Position numbers and translations under genes: made by a program | Notes under the pieces: generated by a model | Told to the model about the DNA's origin: nothing | Databases searched by the model: none | The model's input: only the letters and a program-made list of their open reading frames with translations | Shown here: piece by piece, positions 1 through 12,630 of the stretch | How positions within the stretch are numbered: position 1 is the stretch's first letter | How the letters are laid out: every line of letters begins with the position of its first letter | Assembly: GCA_028023455.1 (NCBI GenBank) | Contig: JAQFVV010012507.1 | Coordinates: forward strand, 1,869,456-1,933,455 | Length of the DNA: 64,000 nucleotides | Direction: 5' to 3' | From: Epiperipatus broadwayi | Lineage: Eukaryota > Onychophora > Udeonychophora > Euonychophora > Peripatidae

Positions 1-587
1 TTCCATCGCGGTCATCAAAGATGTCCACCAAAGGGGAAAAGGATGACTTTGGGAACAAAATTACTTTTAAATTTGGTCAAAGTTAAAAGATATCAGCAGG
101 ATGTGCTCAGCAGACTAAAATCAGGGAGGGGGATAAAAAGCACATTCATCATGCATCTTAGTGAGTTTTTGATATATTGAATCATCATTATAGGTGTAAG
201 TAGAGAAAGTTCATTTGCTGATAGTATTTCCTCCCTGAAATCTTAGAAAGCCAAGGAAACCATAATCTACCTAAATTTTGGAACTCTGGACTACCTAGAA
301 GCTGTGATAAGAGAGTATAATGGATCTCTCTCAAAAGAACAAAAGACCATGAATGATAATTACACAGTGTTATAAATTGAACAATTCATCTTTTTGTTAA
401 GAGACTTCATTTCATAACTTAAAAGTAATAACTTTCTTGAACTATAAGTATAGTAAATGCTGCATTGCATCAGACTATGCAAAAAAGAATGTGAATCTTA
501 GAAAATAGTAGTGTTTAATAACCATTTGAATTTATTTGTTTTTATAGTGTTATTCTCTTAGATTTAGTTCTTAAAATAATTGTAGCT
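1..587. other. AT-rich stretch without recognised gene
   Basis: No open frame of useful length, no transposon protein motif and no repeat shared with the rest of the window was seen. Short purine-rich tracts (for example around 125-140) are the only departure from plain AT-rich DNA. Confidence 0.5.
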
Positions 588-1314
588 TAACTCTTTTACT
601 GTTAGGTTCAAGTAAACTCGAGCAGAGCTTTAACTCACTCTAAAACCGGAACTTTTTATATTATCATAGCAAATTTACATTCATTTTAAAGCTTAAAAAG
701 TACAGTAAGATGCTGCCCTCTCTAGAATTATTTTACAAATAAAAAATCAATAATATTTAAATGTGAAGCTACAACAATGGGAGAAGGCAGACTTGTTTAG
801 ATGCTGATTTGTTGGTTCTCATTTTGAACAAAAGGGAACACCTGTCAATAATTTTCACTGCTCTAACTTCTTTGTTTTGATTTTGGAAATGAAAATGAAT
901 GTTTTAGAGTGTTTTTATTTTTATTTTTTTACATATTATAAATTATTTTGATAAAATATGCTGAAAGAAATTATTTTAGAAAAATAGTTAAGATTTTAGT
1001 AAAAATTATTCACTTTTACATGAAGGTAAATTGAGAAAGAAAATCATTGATGTACTCAACATTTTCTAATAGGTTACAAACATTCTTTTTATGTTCTCTG
1101 CTATAAAATATTTTTATAATTATAAATAGAAATTTATTTTTGAAAAAACTTTCGTTCACTTTCATATTCTGACAAATTATTAATTTGCCTTTTACAAACA
1201 AAAGTAAAATGAATATATTATTAAAAGATGAAATTAGATTTACTACTGATTCTGTAATTGACCAATCAAAAGTTTAGAGTTTTAACTCACTTGACCAAGC
1301 TGATTTTTGTACAA
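588..1314 (+). repeat. Dispersed repeat copy A, inverted relative to 11140-12108
   Basis: The reverse complement of this segment matches 11140-12108 over nearly its whole length. Shared landmarks are the stretch near 690-790 (AAGCTTAAAAAGTAC, then GATGCTGCCCTCTCT, then ACAATGGGAGAAGGCAG) and the end near 1245-1290 (CTGATTCTGTAATTGA, then CAAAAGTTTAGA). There is no coding potential. This copy carries one unit of a segment that is doubled in the other copy. It is probably a non-autonomous transposon; the exact ends and any TSD are unclear. Confidence 0.75.
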
Positions 1315-1829
1315 TAAAAAGTTAATAAATCATAGGAATATAACTTGCATTGTTGTTTACTTAAGTTTGTTATTAATAAAATAAACTTTTTAAAATTCAA
1401 TAACTATTACTTTACCAAATAAATTGCTGATGCCATATTAAAAAGTATAATTCTCTGGGTATAGCAAATAATTTTATAATAATATCCAATAAAGATAGGG
1501 GGTGGGGTTAGGCCAGTGGATTCTTGTATAGGATCTTAGAACCTTTGAAATAAATTAAAAGTTGGTTCTGTCCTCAACTAATATTCAAGTTTAGTTATGT
1601 TAAGTGGGGTTGTGTGACCATGAAAAATAATTGCGTTCGATAAAATTACTTGATATATACTAATGAAGGGATTATTAAAGTGAATGTAATTTGATCACCA
1701 AATATGAAGTAATAAATCGCTTAAACCCTAAAATACTGATGGATAGTACAATATAAAAATATGAACATTGTCTAGTACTGTTTTGGTCTTGGAGGGTTCT
1801 ACCCATAGGGTACAATATATATATATATT
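1315..1829. other. AT-rich spacer, no gene seen
   Basis: Plain AT-rich sequence between a dispersed repeat and a tandem satellite. No open frame, splice-flanked exon or repeat was identified. Confidence 0.4.
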
Positions 1830-2747
1830 CACTAGATGGAGCTTTACCAATAGCCCACTAACAAGCTTTGTTTACATAAACGCTGAGAGAGATAAAATTC
1901 AATATCTCTTTCATTGTCTCCAATCTTTAAATCATGGTTTCGAGCTAGTTGGCTCATGTCAGTAAAGAATAGGAAGACTAGAAACTAGATCTAAACACCA
2001 ACTCTACAATCAGCATTTATGAAACATGTTTCTATCAGCCTGAAAGCATGGATTTTTCAGATACGTAAATATGTTCAAATCCAGTCAAACAAAATAGATA
2101 ACTATATGGGTCTAAATTCAGTTCAGTTTCACCATATAGTAAAAGCCTCTGCAATCTATATCATTGCAAAAACCTTCAAAGGTACATTTATGATAAACAA
2201 AACAAGCTATAAATTTCGTAACTTGCTCATAGCTTGCATTTTATGATCACTAGATGGAGCTTTACCAATAACTCACTAACAAGCTTTGTTTACATAAACG
2301 CTGAGAGAGATAGAATTCAATATCTCTTTCATTGTCTCCAACCTTTAAACCATGGTTTCGAGCTAGTTGGCTTATGTCAGTAAAAGGTAGGAAGACTAAA
2401 AACTAGATCTAAACACCAACGCTACAATCAGCTTTTATGAAACACATTTCTATCAGCCTGAAAGCATGAATTTCTCATTTACATAAATATCTTCAAATCC
2501 AGTCAAACAAACTAGATAGCTATATAGGTCTGAATTCAGTTCACTTTCACCATATAGTAAAAGCCTCTGCAATCTATATCATTGCAAAAACCTTCAAGGG
2601 TACATTTATGATAAACAAAACAAGTTATAAATTTCTTGACTTGCTCATAGCTTGTATTTTATGATCACTAGCTGCAGCTTTACCAATAGCGCACTAACAA
2701 GCTTTGTTTACATAAATGCTGAGAGAGATAGAATTCAATATCTCTTA
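1830..2747. repeat. Tandem satellite, 418-bp unit, about 2.2 copies
   Basis: The landmark CACTAG followed by AGCTTTACCAATAGC occurs at 1830, 2248 and 2666, a constant spacing of 418 bp. Two complete units and an 80-bp third unit ending in CAATATCTCTT are present. Units differ by scattered substitutions only, so the array is relatively young. The short open frames here at 1768-1965 and 2019-2246 change between units and are not conserved, so the repeat is unlikely to be coding. Confidence 0.9.
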
Positions 2748-5700
2748 ATATATTATGAGTCAATTTATATTTTAAATATCTTCATTATTTTTAGAAATAA
2801 ATTTTGATTAGTATAGATAGTTTTCTTATTTTTTGAATACTCCAAAATTACACCAATGATAAAGAATCCTGCACCCATTGTTCTTAATTTTATTATTTAA
2901 AAAGTATGAATAAAGCATCAAAATGCATGTGTATAATTTTATGTACTAAAACATTTTTTACTGAATTCATTGTGAAATAAGAACTTATATGATATATGTA
3001 ATACCTAGCTTCTGAATTAAAATACTAGATTTATAGAATCATTTCAGGGGAACATCTTTTATTAGTTATGCAAAGTTTTTATTCATTAATAGTTATAGTT
3101 TAGAATATAAATAAATAAATAAATAAATAATTATATATAGTTCAGAATATACAAAAATAAATATATTTTTAAAAAAGAAAGCATTAAGATTTTGTATTAA
3201 GTTTAGTTATTTGCACATATACATTCTATCTGATGATATGGGTTGTCCCATTATTTATATATTAATGTCTGAAATATTGAATTCAAACTTGAAGTTTAAA
3301 CATATTTGGAAGGTCTCAGATATTGATGTTTTAAATTTTTCTTCAAAAAAGTTGCTTTTAGTGAATAGAAATTTAATTAATATAGTTTAATTGTATTTTT
3401 GTGATGAGCTTTTAAGGTGTAAAAATACTTAATTTTTAAAGTTAATATTTTTCAGACTGCTAGATATCAAACAGTTATATAATTTTATGTAAGTTAAAGT
3501 AGTCCTGGATACTAATATTATATAAATTATAATATTCTCTATTATTTTCCTTTCATAACACATATAATTATTTCATTTTATAAAGTGTCCTGTGTTGTTT
3601 GAAGTGTTTAGAAACTTTCAATAATACTAGGCTTTATAATTTGGTAGTTTGACATAGCTGTGCAGGTTTAATAGTTAAGCATTTAAGAATATAGTCCTAA
3701 GTCAATCTGCCAGATAGATTATCACATGATCTTCTGATCCACTAACCATATAATTATTATTATTTACTTCTAAAAATGCTTTATTAATTTTTTAGATAAG
3801 GGTATGTATAATGTAAATTAGTATGTATCATAACACATATTCCATCTGATATTTTGATTTCAGTGAATTTTTCATTGATTTAAAAATTTGCTTTCTATGG
3901 GTTATTTGTTCTTAGAATTACCATGTTATTGTTTATACATATATTTGTCATCTTTACTTATTAAAAATAATAAATAATCTTTTCTTTTTACTTTTTGTTT
4001 AATTATTAAAATTTTACTCCACTTCATTTTAATAAACTTGACTTCAAAAATTATTTTTAATACATTTTTAGTTAATATCTGAAGTTTTTGTTTAATTTAG
4101 CAGATTAGAATACTTTTAACAATTAATGTACTTCAACTTTTCATTTGATATAAAGTTTATTAAAGCCAATGAAGATAAGCATATGCTTATTTCTGTGAAT
4201 TCTTTATTGATTTTCTTTTATTAAATTATAACAGTGTTTGAAGTTTTTAATAATTGATCATCTGTTGATTTTCCTGACCGTTTGAAATAAGCGATTATTA
4301 GTTATTAGTATTCTATTTTTAAAAGATATAACACTGGAAAAAGATTGATAAATATAAATATTTATATAAAAATTTAATTAGTGTAGCATATTATTAACTT
4401 TTCAAATTGGAAATGAAATACTTAATTTTTTTTAATATTAATGGATATTTAAAAAAAAAAGTCAGATTTTTAATATATATATACGTTTTAAATAAAATTA
4501 CTTGTATCATCGATAAGACCATCTATCTTTACACATTTTTGCCAATATGAGAGAAATACTTTTCAAGAAGTGTTTTTTAGTTTTTTCTTTTCTGTAATAA
4601 TCCTCTAAAAGTTTTTAATCTTTCTGCTTGATGTTAGCTCTTTTCATAGATGTATATAAAACACAATAAATGATTGATTGAAAAAACAAAAAACAAAAAC
4701 AAAACAAAAACAAATACGTATCACTGACAACATTGAAAGAATTGAGATGCTATAATGGATTTGTATTGTACGTATCATAAGCAAATATTACAATAAATGA
4801 ACAATTGAAGTCTTAAACTGTATTGCAAGAGTTGTTAAAAAACCTAGAAAGTTATCACTCATGATATAGCTAGATGATATAAGGAATTTTTAGGGAAGAA
4901 AGAATCTATGGATCAGTCAAAGACTGGTTTAAACCTGAAGAAGCTTACATTGGGCAATGAAAATATAATGATTGAAAATGATAATGATTTTGACCTTTGA
5001 AATAATTTAAATGTTATATAGATTTTTTTTTTCCATTTCATTCTCAAGTCTTTTTAAAATTGGTTTATTAACATAAAACAATTTTATTATATATATATTG
5101 AGACAGATTATCTTATGACATACAACACAATGAATGTGTAACCTTAATAGTTTGTAAATATGCACATATCTATAAAATTTAATGGTGAGAAAAGAAATAA
5201 GCAGTAAATGTTTATTTCTGATACCATGTCTAATTATAGCTCTCCAATATATTTTATTCACTGTCACATCTTCCCAATAGATAAATTGGGATTGCATCTC
5301 TTTAGAATGTCTTTGAGATAATCCTTATAACACAGATAGAATCTAGCCCTTCCATGAAAACCACGGTCAAGTTCATTATAAAACATTCTATTAGGATGTC
5401 TTGCCATTGTGTAGTGGATTCTGTAATATCACATTCAGAAAGATCAAAAAAACATATTGGTTTTATGGCTTTACCCATACCATTGCATTTTTAAAATTTT
5501 ATGGAGCATCCTTAAATCAAAATTTTTAAATGCTTTTATATTGCATCAATAGGATATCCAAATCTTATTTCCATTTTATAAATTAGTTAAACTAAAAGCT
5601 CTATATGCAATTAATTTAATTACAATTGTATGAAATACCCTATCTTTATTTTGTTCAAAATATTAGTAGAAGATAGGAATGTGTATTATATCTCAAAATT

Positions 5701-6601
5701 TAAGTTCAACTTTAAATACTTATAAAAATTACCAAGGTATTTAAATTGATTTCTATTCCCAAATTGATAACTATCCAAATTAAAAATTTGCTGAGGATTT
5801 TTCTTCCATCAACTATCCAAGTAAAAATTGTTGAGGATTTTTTTCCATCACTGTCTGATAAAGAACTTGTGTTTTGAACATTAATTATTAAATGAAAATT
5901 TTAAATGTTTATTGAGAATGTTAAGTACATTCTGTAAATTATCTTTTGAAGTGAAGAAAATAGCACAACCATCAGTATACTATAAGTTTGGAATACTTTT
6001 TTACTCTGCTTTTAATCAAATAAAATTAGAAATTCTATCATCAAACGTATATGTAAAGACATGTAAAGAAAACTATTTCAGGAGTAGATGAACCAGATCA
6101 ACTTCTTTAGCCTATAGAATTTAATTATTTATTGTCAGTCATAAAATGATTTACAGCCTTTACTGAATCTTTCTAAGTAAATGAACATTAATTATACACA
6201 TTTGAAGATCCTAGCTTTATAAAATTAAACTTTTTATATATTTTTTATTGGCAAAGTATGAAAATTGACATTATATGGAATATCTAGACATTCTATACAA
6301 TGCTTATCATTTTTGGGAAAAGTATGAAATTTCATTTTTATTCTAACCATTTACTTACTTTCTCTAAACATTATTAGAATACCCAGGCAAAGAATGACAA
6401 ATAGTTTTATGACAAATTATGAAAAAGACTGTTATTAAAAGATGCATGGGAAAATGTAAGAAATATAAAATTCAAGATATGAGATTTTTCTTATTTAACC
6501 TGTATCATAAAATAATAGAAGAAAAAAAAACTGTAAATTTTTTTTTTTTTTTTTTTAAATTAAATAATTAATGTTTACCTATACATTAAGACAATACAGC
6601 C
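2748..6601. other. Long AT-rich region without recognised gene
   Basis: Only low-complexity marks are visible: an (AAAT)n run at about 3107-3131, an A/C-rich run at 4679-4716 just after ATAAATGATTGATTG (which could be the tail of an old LINE), and a T-run at about 6537-6556. The 96-codon minus-strand frame at 5007-5297 has the composition expected by chance in AT-rich DNA and no recognisable motif. Confidence 0.45.
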
Positions 6602-6732
6602 AATTACTCAAAGCTTTAATAGGTTTATAAATGTAGATGATAACAATCAACGCTTAAACTATTAACTTTATTGTATAAGCAGATTGTCTTGACTGTAGGT
6701 TGAGAATTGTGATAGTTTAAGAGTTGATTGTT
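6602..6732 (+). repeat. MITE-like short repeat, copy 1 (mate at 54033-54169)
   Basis: Its ends are imperfect inverted repeats: CAATCAACGCTTAAACTAT near 6643 and the complement of TAGTTTAAGAGTTGATTG near 6714. The reverse complement of the whole unit, including the flanking ACTCAAAGCTTTAAT and AGGTTTATAAAT, aligns with 54033-54169. Size and palindromic ends suggest a MITE. No coding content. Confidence 0.65.
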
Positions 6733-7639
6733 ATTATTACCTATACATTGAATTTCTGATTTTATGTTGGAGTTTCACTTTTTTAATATCAAGTATAGTA
6801 TAATTATTATTTCTTATTGACAAACCTTCTGATGAAAAAATCTAAGAGTAACAAGATAGCATGTAATGATGATAGTGAAATGCTGAATTTTGTATAAATA
6901 TCAAACAAGTCAAGAAAGAAATAATGGGTACTCATCTTATAGCTAAAGACGCCGTTCTATGGTGCAGTTTTTATGCTAAAACACATAAAAATGCTGTTTC
7001 CGCGGCCGACATGTTTGAACCCGCGTTTTTTATAGTACAACTTTTTTGTTGAGTTACAGAATGCAGGCCGCTATGTCGCGTCGTAATACAGCATGTATGT
7101 CGCTAAGCAGCAATTACATTTTCCGAATTCGCACAGTTTATAAAATAATTACGGTTTGATGAGAGAGTTTGTATTTGAATTGTGTTGAAATGTTGTTTTC
7201 ATTGGATTTTTTTATTATTTTAAACTATTGAAATGTTCAGATTTTTTAAAACAATAATTATAAGACTTTTTACAATGTACTGTATTGAACTTTTATTTGG
7301 GTAAATGTTAAATAACTATGTTTTTATTGAGTTGCAATTAGGTAACGTGTCAAGTAACGTACTGTTAGTAACATTCCACGAGACAAAGAAGATTCTACCA
7401 TCTGTATATTTTTGAAGTAAAAAAGAGTGATACGAAAAAAATATCCAGTAAGAAAAGTCCAAATATATAGGTTTTTTTGTAAATTTAATAAAAAGCAAAT
7501 ATTATAAACATGTCTAATAAGTAAAGAAGACATTTGTATGTGTTTGTTGTTGATTAAAAAAGGTCGAGTTTCTTTCTTCTGTCCGAGTATGCTTACGATT
7601 TTGAATTTTTTTATTTTAGCATTACAAACAAACAGAACA

Positions 7640-7682
7640 CTAACCCTAAAACTAACCCTAAACCTAACCCTAAATCTAACCG
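7640..7682. repeat. Degenerate telomere-like repeat (CTAACCCTAAA)n
   Basis: Four successive units read ctaaccctaaa, actaaccctaaa, cctaaccctaaa and tctaacc, which is the complement of TTAGGG-related repeats with a period near 12. It is short and internal to a possible transposon, so it is better read as an interstitial fragment than as a chromosome end. Confidence 0.7.
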
Positions 7683-7737
7683 TAACAACTTTTACTTTTA
7701 TTACGATTATTATTTTTTAGTTAAACAACAACAGAAA

Positions 7738-7872
7738 AAGTCGTAACACAAGCAAAAAAGTATCCGATAGAAAATTGATTAAAAAAAAGCCATAACACAA
7801 GTAAAAAAATATTCTATAGAAAATGTATAAAAAAAGCCATAACACAATTAAAAAAATATATGATAGAAAAAC
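7738..7872. repeat. Short tandem repeat, about 47-bp unit, three copies
   Basis: Three consecutive units each contain a CATAACACAA or CGTAACACAA block, an A-run, and TATNNGATAGAAAA or a close variant. The units are degenerate and probably arose by slippage within the surrounding element. Confidence 0.6.
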
Positions 7873-8095
7873 ACGAATCAAATTTTAATTTGTTGATTTT
7901 ATTTTACATTTATTATTATCATTTAAATTGTATACGTTAATAAAAAATAATATTTATAAAAGACGATTTTGTTTTGTTTTTATTTTCGCATTACAAAAAA
8001 GCACGGAAAAATTATTAAAATCAACGGCCCGTGAATGTTCATATTTTATAATTTTAGCGTGAAAACGGCGCCATCCAATGTCATCTTTATCTATA

Positions 8096-9640
8096 ATACA
8101 AGCACCAAATAATGTTTTTTTTTTACACCATTATCTTTGAAGTAAAGCACCAAGACTCTTCACTCTTTTAAAATTAGTTAAATCTTTAAGAATAGAAGTA
8201 ATTTCTTGATAATTATCTTTCTGCTCTTCATTAATTAACTGGAAGATGTACTTATAAAATTTACTAACATTTTCAATCATTAATTTTGCTGATTGTGTGT
8301 TAAACATGTATAATTTAAGTGTGTAGTTTAATGTTTATTTCTAATGTTTGAGACATCAAATATCCCAGGGTGAATAATTTATACTTGGCTGATTTTGGTT
8401 TTGGCATTTTATACAATGCTAGTGAAAATCTAAGCATTTCATATTTGGACATCCCACTTTTGGCATTGTTTATAAAGTTCCTAGGTATTCCACACAATGC
8501 TGTTTTTCACACTTTGATGGTGGCATTTTTCAGAAAAAATAAGTAAAATTATATAAAAAAAATTCACTCAGTAATTTATTTAATTTAAGAATGTTGATAC
8601 AAATAAGAGATATTTAAGGGAATGACCACAAATCAAACTGCTCAAATTAAAAGTGATTCATATTTCTTAAAATAATATAAAAAAGGCTAAGATAAAATCA
8701 GCAATACTAAATGTAGAAACTTATTAAAAGTTTTCTGAATAATTTTATTATTAAGCCAATAATACGTTAGTTTCATACTATACAGTATAGCATGATTGAA
8801 TACAAAATATTATAAATTTAAATTTCCAAAAAAAAAAAAAATGTGTATGCTATTGCAACATAAATTACTAAGGCCTTTAATACATTCCATCATTCTAAAC
8901 TATTATTAGTTATAAATGTAACTTATTATTTAATACCTGATAGTATAGACAATCATATCTCCAAAATTCTTTCTGAATAACAGCTTTCATCCATCAAAAG
9001 CATTTTACTGCAATATGCATTTCCTGATTATTTATTCTTATAGAGCTCAACGATAGTCATCCAGTTCTTAAATGCTGATGTTTTATGGAATGTAAGAGAT
9101 TTGATATATCTAAGTTTTTTAGAAACAGAATACTGCAATCAAGAGGTAACATTTGATCATATTCACAATAGCTTGTCACTCTTAATCATAGCATCTCAAA
9201 TTTGGATTTACTATTTCATCATTAAATTTACATATTTAATGTAACTTAAAGAGTATATACAGATATGCCAATAATTAAAAATCTTATTATCAACTGCTAT
9301 TTCACAATTTACATGTTTAATAAGATGCCTGTTTAGACACTGTTGTCAAATCAATGGTACTGAAGAGTTTATTAATCTATCATTTCTTATAAAGAGATTC
9401 AGTAAAGAAAATGCTCTGCTTGATTTGGTGCAATAACAACCTAAAGTTCTATGGTGTCCTCTGCCACTTCCGCTGTTGATTTTTTTTCAGAATTTCTGAG
9501 CAATAGACCATTCAATTAATATTATTAGCAGAGAACAATTTATAAAATATTTTTTTTCCTTTAAACTATATGAATACTAGTGTTTTTTTTTACATATATA
9601 TATATATATTTGCTATACAATTTACTTTTTTTATATTGGT

Positions 9641-9704
<64 letters not shown>

Positions 9705-9735
9705 ATTACAAGCATAAAGCTAAACTAGTCAATAT
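8096..9735. other. AT-rich region with (AT)n microsatellite
   Basis: No gene recognised. A pure (AT)n run occupies about 9645-9700, with a shorter TA run at about 9594-9608. The 60-codon minus-strand frame at 8315-8497 carries no motif. Confidence 0.45.
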
Positions 9736-9845
9736 AAAATCAAAACTATCCCAAATCTAAAATTAGCAGTGAAACCTTAGGTTGTGTTTTAATATTATTT
9801 TTATGCTGGTCTGGTTTAATTTTAGATTTGGGGTAGTTTTGATTA
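9736..9845. repeat. Hairpin-forming MITE-like repeat
   Basis: AATCAAAACTATCCCAAATC at about 9738 is the near-perfect complement of GATTTGGGGTAGTTTTGATT at about 9825. The arms are about 30 bp and are separated by about 45 bp. It is flanked by TA-rich DNA. Probably a small fold-back element. Confidence 0.65.
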
Positions 9846-10449
9846 TATATATATAGTAAGTTTCAAATGTTTGCTGAATATTGTACTGGACAGCCAACCT
9901 GAATATCAGTCACTTGAGGGCACCACTTAAGCTACTTATGAGCCTAAATTTATTTGGGTTGAATCATATATTACATATTGATGATGAGCTAATGCCTAAC
10001 ATAATAAATTCTTGCCACTAGATCAGGGAGAGAGATTTTCATTACCTACACAATTGATAGACAGGCAACAGCGAACAAACAACAGTCAAATTAAAATAAT
10101 AATAACAAAGTTTATTAATACATGACTAAAGAAAATAAAGAATATAAAGGAAAACAAAGAATACCTTGAAACAAACTTTATTTATACATGGTTTAATTGA
10201 ATATCTTCATTTTTAAAAGCCTTGACAGTTAATTTATGGTATCCCTTTTGATTTAATTATAAAATTTTGAAATAATTTTTTAGTAATGGTATAAACTTTA
10301 TTAATACATTCTATGTAAGGATTTTAAAAGGATTATCAATTTATTTATTAGCCAGCTTATACATATATGCAACTATTATTAAGATGTGTGTATCCAGATC
10401 CCAAACATCTGACAAGTCTATTGAAAATAAAAATAAGGGCTATAAGTTT

Positions 10450-10725
10450 TAATAAAATAGAGAGGCATTGGAAGCTATTCCTAAATGTGTCCTTGCAAAA
10501 TAATGAAGATCGCACCTTGAGCACTAGGTAGCCCTGGTTAAAAGGAGAAAATGAGTCTGGCCAAAACATTGCCATTATGTAGTGATAACTATAAAAAAAT
10601 AAAGCATAGAAGCTTTTCCAAAGCTAGCCCATGCAAGAGTAAATAAACTGCGATTCAAGTAGTAGATGACCCAGGTTACTGGAGATAAAGTAATATCTGC
10701 CTGATAAAAAACATGGCTAATCATA
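10450..10725. repeat. Degenerate tandem duplication, about 140 bp per unit
   Basis: Two adjacent blocks (about 10450-10580 and 10600-10725) share the order GAAGCT...CC, CTTGCAA or CATGCAA, TTGAGCACTAGGTAG or TTCAAGTAGTAGATG, CCCTGGTTA or CCCAGGTTACTGG, and CCAAAACATTGCCA or AAAAACATGGCTAA. Similarity is modest and was judged by eye. The minus-strand open frame at 10357-10575 lies in one unit and is not conserved. Confidence 0.4.
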
Positions 10726-10842
10726 TGAAATAAAATGGCTTTGCAGATAACTAGATAACAAATGGATTTTATATAGATTGCTTTTTATGTCCACACACAA
10801 GCAGATCAACACTTATTTATAACACATTATGCACAAGGGCCC

Positions 10843-10938
10843 TATGAGTGGTCAGCGCAGCAGCCTTGCAAGCAAGCAGTTGGTTGCAGATAGTTGTTGC
10901 GGTTTTGCCTTCTGACCGATGCTATGACATGAAAAAAA
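10843..10938 (+). mobile_element. tRNA-derived SINE, old diverged copy
   Basis: It matches the SINE at 34501-34608 in order: GTGGTCAGCGC, CTTGCAAGCAAGCAG (matching CTTGCACTTGCAGG), a GGTTTTGCCTTCTG block in the position of box B, and the shared 3' signature CCGATGCTATGACA followed by an A-run. Boxes A and B are damaged, so this copy is much older than the one at 34.5 kb. Confidence 0.75.
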
Positions 10939-11139
10939 ATACTTTAGTAAATCTATAGTTTATATATATGTATAAAAGTGTAACTGGTTGTATAGTTTTT
11001 TTTAAAAGTTATTTAAAAGATTAATTTTAAATATTAATTAAGAACAATTATTTTAAAAGATGGTTAATATTTGATTATAAACTTCAGACTTATTTTCCTT
11101 TGCTAAAAAAAAATGTAGACTTAATTGCTTTGCTGCTAG

Positions 11140-12108
11140 TTAATTGTACAATTTTCTATTGGCCTAGTGAATTAAAGTTCTAAACTTTTGATTAGTCAAT
11201 TACAGAATCAGCAGTAAAATATATTCATCTTTTAATATTATATTCATTTTAGTTTCATTTGTAAAAAGCAAATTAATAATTTGTCAGAATAGGAAAGTGA
11301 AAGAAAGTTTTTCCAAAAATACATTTCTATTTATAATTATAAAAATATTTTATAGCGGAGAACCTTAAAAGAACATTTGTAACCTATTAGAAAATGTCGA
11401 GTATGTCGGTGATTTTTTCCTCAATTTACATTCCTGTAAAATTTAAAGAAATGTTTATTAAAATCTTACTATTTATTTAAAATAATTATATTTTCAGCAT
11501 AATTTATCGATTATTTATAATATGTAAAAAAAAAACTAAAAAAAAAAAAGTCTAAAACATTCATTTTCATTTGTAAATCAAATAAAGAGATTGGGGCAAT
11601 GAAAATTGTTGACAACTGTCAAAATTGTTGACAAACGCTGATTTCTTTTTCAATTTACATTCATGAAAAAGTAAAGAATTTTTACTAAAATCTTAACTAT
11701 TTTTCTAAAATAATGATATTTTCAGCATATTTTATCAAAATAATTTATAATATGTAAAAAAATGTTTTAAAAATACTAAAAAAACACTCTAAAGCATTTA
11801 TTTTTATTTTGAAAATCAAAACAAAAAAGTTGGAGTGGTAAAATTATTGACAGGTGCACTTTTTTTGTTCGAATGAGAACCAACCAATCAGAATGTAGGA
11901 AAGTCTGCCTTCTCCCATTGTTGTAGTGCCAAATTTAAATATTATTAATTTTTTACTTGTAAAATAATTTTAGAGAGGGCAGCATCTTACGGTACTTTTT
12001 AAGCTTTAAAATGAGCATAAATTTGTTACAATAACATAAAAATTGCCAGTTTTAGAGTGACTTGAAGCCATGAACAATGACTTGCAGTTATTTCTAGGAA
12101 AGAGTTAA
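11140..12108 (-). repeat. Dispersed repeat copy B (mate at 588-1314)
   Basis: This is the inverted mate of copy A. It is longer because an internal segment is duplicated in tandem: TCAATTTACATTC starts at 11421 and again at 11650, and each is followed by TTCAGCATA and TTATAATATGTAAAAAA in the same order. It has no protein-coding capacity. Which copy is ancestral in structure cannot be told from two examples. Confidence 0.75.
11421..11853. repeat. 229-bp internal tandem duplication in copy B
   Basis: Two units start at 11421 and 11650. Both contain TCAATTTACATTC, ATCTTAACTAT or ATCTTACTAT, ATATTTTCAGCAT, TTTATAATATGTAAAAAA and a segment ending with TTGACA. The homologous repeat at 588-1314 has a single unit. 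Confidence 0.7.
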
Positions 12109-12630
12109 TGTAGAAAGGAAGGAATGAATCAAGTTTTCCAGGGTGCCTTTTAATATCACTGGTCTAATGAAAACTTCATGAAATTTAATCAATATTTAAT
12201 TATATATAATCTTTAATTTTTTTCATTTACTAAGTTCATGTTGGTGATTGGCATTCCAATTGCCATACTGAGATTAGGTGCAGAAGAAATATCACCACTC
12301 TCTTCTATTCTACTTATAGTTAATTACATTTTTTTTTTAAATCTACATTTACATTTTTATTGATTATCATGATAGCTACAATAAAAATAATACATCTTGT
12401 TTATTAAATAATAAAACAACTATATATTTTTTTTTACATATTATTACTATATTTTATAAAATAAACCTTTCTTTCAGTTATCTTTGTTCATGGTAGAATG
12501 CCAAACACATGTTGCAACAATAATAATGGTACAATACTTCCACAATTGAAGGAAAGAATCAAAAGCACAATAACCTTAGTCCAATCTATTGTTTTTAATA
12601 AAAACTTTCAAAATAAATTCTTTTATTTAT
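12109..12630. other. Flank of PLE1, no gene assigned
   Basis: An 87-codon frame (12498-12761) begins here but runs through the TSD into the inverted PLE terminus, so it cannot be a conserved host gene in this form. Nothing else was recognised. Confidence 0.4.

Larger units (their letters stand above)
6935..8095. mobile_element. Possible 1.16-kb TIR element
   Basis: The outer roughly 75 bp (about 6935-7010) resemble the reverse complement of about 8019-8095, sharing TTATAG.TAAAG, ATGG.GC.GTTTT, GCTAAAA and a CGGCCG-like block. These blocks are GC-rich islands in AT-rich DNA. Identity is perhaps two thirds and the ends were not resolved, so an old non-autonomous DNA transposon is an inference. 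Inside lie telomere-like repeats (7640-7682) and a 3-copy tandem repeat (7738-7872). Confidence 0.4.

Noticed and set aside
1830-2747. CRISPR-like array
   Set aside because: The whole 418-bp unit is repeated without variable spacers; it is a satellite in a eukaryotic genome.
4679-4716. A/C-rich run as the tail of a specific LINE
   Set aside because: The preceding ATAAATGATTGATTG is suggestive, but no LINE coding sequence or TSD was found.
5007-5297. 96-codon minus-strand open frame as a gene
   Set aside because: Composition typical of random AT-rich DNA, no motif and no conserved context.
7640-7682. True telomere or chromosome end
   Set aside because: Only four degenerate units, internal, with unrelated sequence on both sides.
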